NCBI RefSeq assembly: GCF_013403985.1 | Contig: NZ_JABFDF010000002.1 | Coordinates: 186,001-250,000, forward strand | Length of the DNA stretch: 64,000 bases | Direction: 5' to 3' | Source: Winogradskyella ludwigii | GTDB taxonomy: Bacteria > Bacteroidota > Bacteroidia > Flavobacteriales > Flavobacteriaceae | Part shown: one piece after another, positions 62,727 through 64,000 of the stretch | Numbering within the stretch: position 1 is the stretch's first letter | Layout: every line of letters starts with the position of its first letter | The notes under the pieces: model-generated | The model's input: only the letters and a program-made list of their open reading frames with translations | Told to the model about the DNA's origin: nothing | The model's database searches: none | Program-made: the position numbers and the translations under genes

Positions 62727-64000
62727 ATGTTTTACAGAACACTGAGTTTATGGCTATGCTTTAGCTTTAGCTCAATATTGTTTGCGCAAGATTCTTTTCA
62801 AATAAAAGGAATTGTAGCAAACGCAAAAACTTTACAACCTATTGAAGGTGCTAATATTATTGGCAAAGGTTCATTTTCTACGTCGTCATCTACAGGGATT
62901 TTTACTTTAAAAAATGTTTCTGAAGGCGACTATACTTTCACCATATCGCATTTAGGTTTTACTTCTAAGACTATAACTGTTAACGTAGGAAACGATCAAG
63001 AAACACATAAAATTTTATTAGAAGAATCTACCACTGCGCTTGATAAAATTGAAATTAATGGAAAAACAAAAAAAAGAGAACGTAATGAATCACCTGTAGT
63101 TTCACAGCTAGTAACTAAAGAATTTCTTTCTAATAACAGAGAGAATAGCCTGATGCAAACGCTTAGTAAAATTCCAGGTGTCAGTACTATTAAAATTGGC
63201 TCTGGACAATCTAAACCTGTGATTAGAGGTTTAGGCTTTAACAGAGTTGCTGTGGTTCAAAATGGTATAAAACACGAAGCACAGCAATGGGGAAATGATC
63301 ATGGGTTAGAAATTGATCAATATGGAATTGAAAATATACAAATTGTAAAAGGACCTGCTTCATTAGTTTACGGATCAGATGCTATTGCTGGTGTTGTAGA
63401 TATTCAACCCAATAAAGTACCCCTTATTAATTCTTTTAGTGGTGAAGTAAATGTATTAGGTGAAAGTAATAATGATTTATTAGGAATTTCAGCAGGAATC
63501 CAAGCAAGAAAAGAAAAATGGTTTTATCGTGGACGTATTACATACAGAGATTATGGCGACTACAAAGTACCCACAGATAAAATAAATTACGAGAGTTATA
63601 TCTTTGAGTTATACGATAATAATTTACGTAATACAGCTGGACGAGAAGCTAACGCTAGTATAAGTCTCGGTTATGTCACTGATAAATTCACCTCAGAAAC
63701 GACGATTAGTAATGTTAACGCTAAAAACGGTTTTTTTGCCAATGCACATGGTTTAGAAGTTAGAACATCTAGCATAGACTATGATAGCTCTAACAGAGAT
63801 ATTGACCTTCCCTATCATAAAGTTAACCATTTTAAAATTACAAATAACACCTCATTAGCTTTAGACAAACACACTATTCATGCTGATTTAGGCTTTCAAA
63901 ATAATATTAGAGAAGAACATTCAGAACCTGTACCGCATGGTTTCATGCCAACACCTTCTAATAGCAAAGAGCGAAGTTTTAATAAAAACACATTTTCTCT
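62727..64000 (+). CDS. TonB-dependent receptor with carboxypeptidase-like N-domain, zinc-type (partial)
   Basis: Start ATG 62727 with signal peptide (FSFSSILFAQ); the gene runs off the right edge after ~424 codons, so only the N-terminal domain, plug and first barrel strands are seen. IKGIVANAKTLQPIEGANI and FTLKNVSEGDYTFTIS form the carboxypeptidase-regulatory-like domain. The plug has KIPGVSTIKIGSGQSKPVIRG and QWGNDHGLEIDQYG, a His/Asp-containing loop that resembles the zinc receptor ZnuD group. Context with the Fur-type regulator and MerC supports zinc uptake. Barrel completeness cannot be judged. Confidence 0.85.
   Translation, partial: MFYRTLSLWLCFSFSSILFAQDSFQIKGIVANAKTLQPIEGANIIGKGSFSTSSSTGIFTLKNVSEGDYTFTISHLGFTSKTITVNVGNDQETHKILLEESTTALDKIEINGKTKKRERNESPVVSQLVTKEFLSNNRENSLMQTLSKIPGVSTIKIGSGQSKPVIRGLGFNRVAVVQNGIKHEAQQWGNDHGLEIDQYGIENIQIVKGPASLVYGSDAIAGVVDIQPNKVPLINSFSGEVNVLGESNNDLLGISAGIQARKEKWFYRGRITYRDYGDYKVPTDKINYESYIFELYDNNLRNTAGREANASISLGYVTDKFTSETTISNVNAKNGFFANAHGLEVRTSSIDYDSSNRDIDLPYHKVNHFKITNNTSLALDKHTIHADLGFQNNIREEHSEPVPHGFMPTPSNSKERSFNKNTFS

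Overview
The window reads as chromosomal DNA of a marine-type member of the Flavobacteriaceae (Bacteroidetes). It is AT-rich and has no Shine-Dalgarno-like leaders. Many genes are preceded by the Bacteroidetes/Flavobacterium sigma-A -7 element TAnnTTTG. Several proteins carry C-terminal type IX secretion (Por/T9SS) sorting domains, TTG/GTG starts and short overlaps are common, and the families are flavobacterial (fused E1 dehydrogenase, DUF4350/MoxR/DUF58 cluster, PadR-PspC-DUF2807 cassette, TonB receptors). I see no rRNA, tRNA, insertion sequence, prophage or CRISPR array. Both edges cut genes: an AsmA-like protein on the left and a TonB receptor on the right.

Layout. 1-18.6 kb is housekeeping: AsmA-like protein, UvrA, a LOG-type nucleosidase, a T9SS-secreted nuclease-like protein coupled to an M1-like protein that has lost HEXXH, the fused branched-chain 2-oxoacid dehydrogenase E1, an rRNA methyltransferase, a second methyltransferase, a ZIP transporter and DUF4268. 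18.7-25.1 kb is a tripartite RND efflux operon behind a small secreted protein. 26-33.8 kb holds TRIC, RDD and the SpoIIM/DUF4129/DUF4350/MoxR/DUF58 membrane operon, which is interrupted by a heptanucleotide microsatellite. 34-36 kb is a divergent dps-oxyR pair with repeated operator-like sites. 36-44.8 kb has a T9SS protein, small conserved proteins and the PadR-PspC-GIN (DUF2807) cassette. 44.8-48.6 kb is a YceI/outer-membrane-barrel/YceI operon and trxB. 48.7-54.1 kb is a stress/envelope cluster (YtjA-type peptide, hemerythrin, AraC regulator, YtxH, holin-like protein, aldehyde dehydrogenase).

The most interesting region is 55.3-61.3 kb, apparently a copper-acquisition island. It has a TonB receptor with a CxxxM...HxM arrangement like the copper receptor OprC, a Met/His-containing two-repeat lipoprotein, two small secreted proteins sharing an unusual C-V-N-x-D-K-P-E-L-x-C-N-G-K-C motif, an MbnP-family copper protein and its MbnH-type di-haem partner. 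It runs into a second metal module (61.3-64 kb): a Fur-family (Zur-like) regulator, a MerC-domain protein, a small His/Asp/Cys peptide and a TonB receptor resembling zinc receptors, with a near-ideal palindromic operator in the divergent promoter. Assignments rest on motif reading and family knowledge only; no database search was run.
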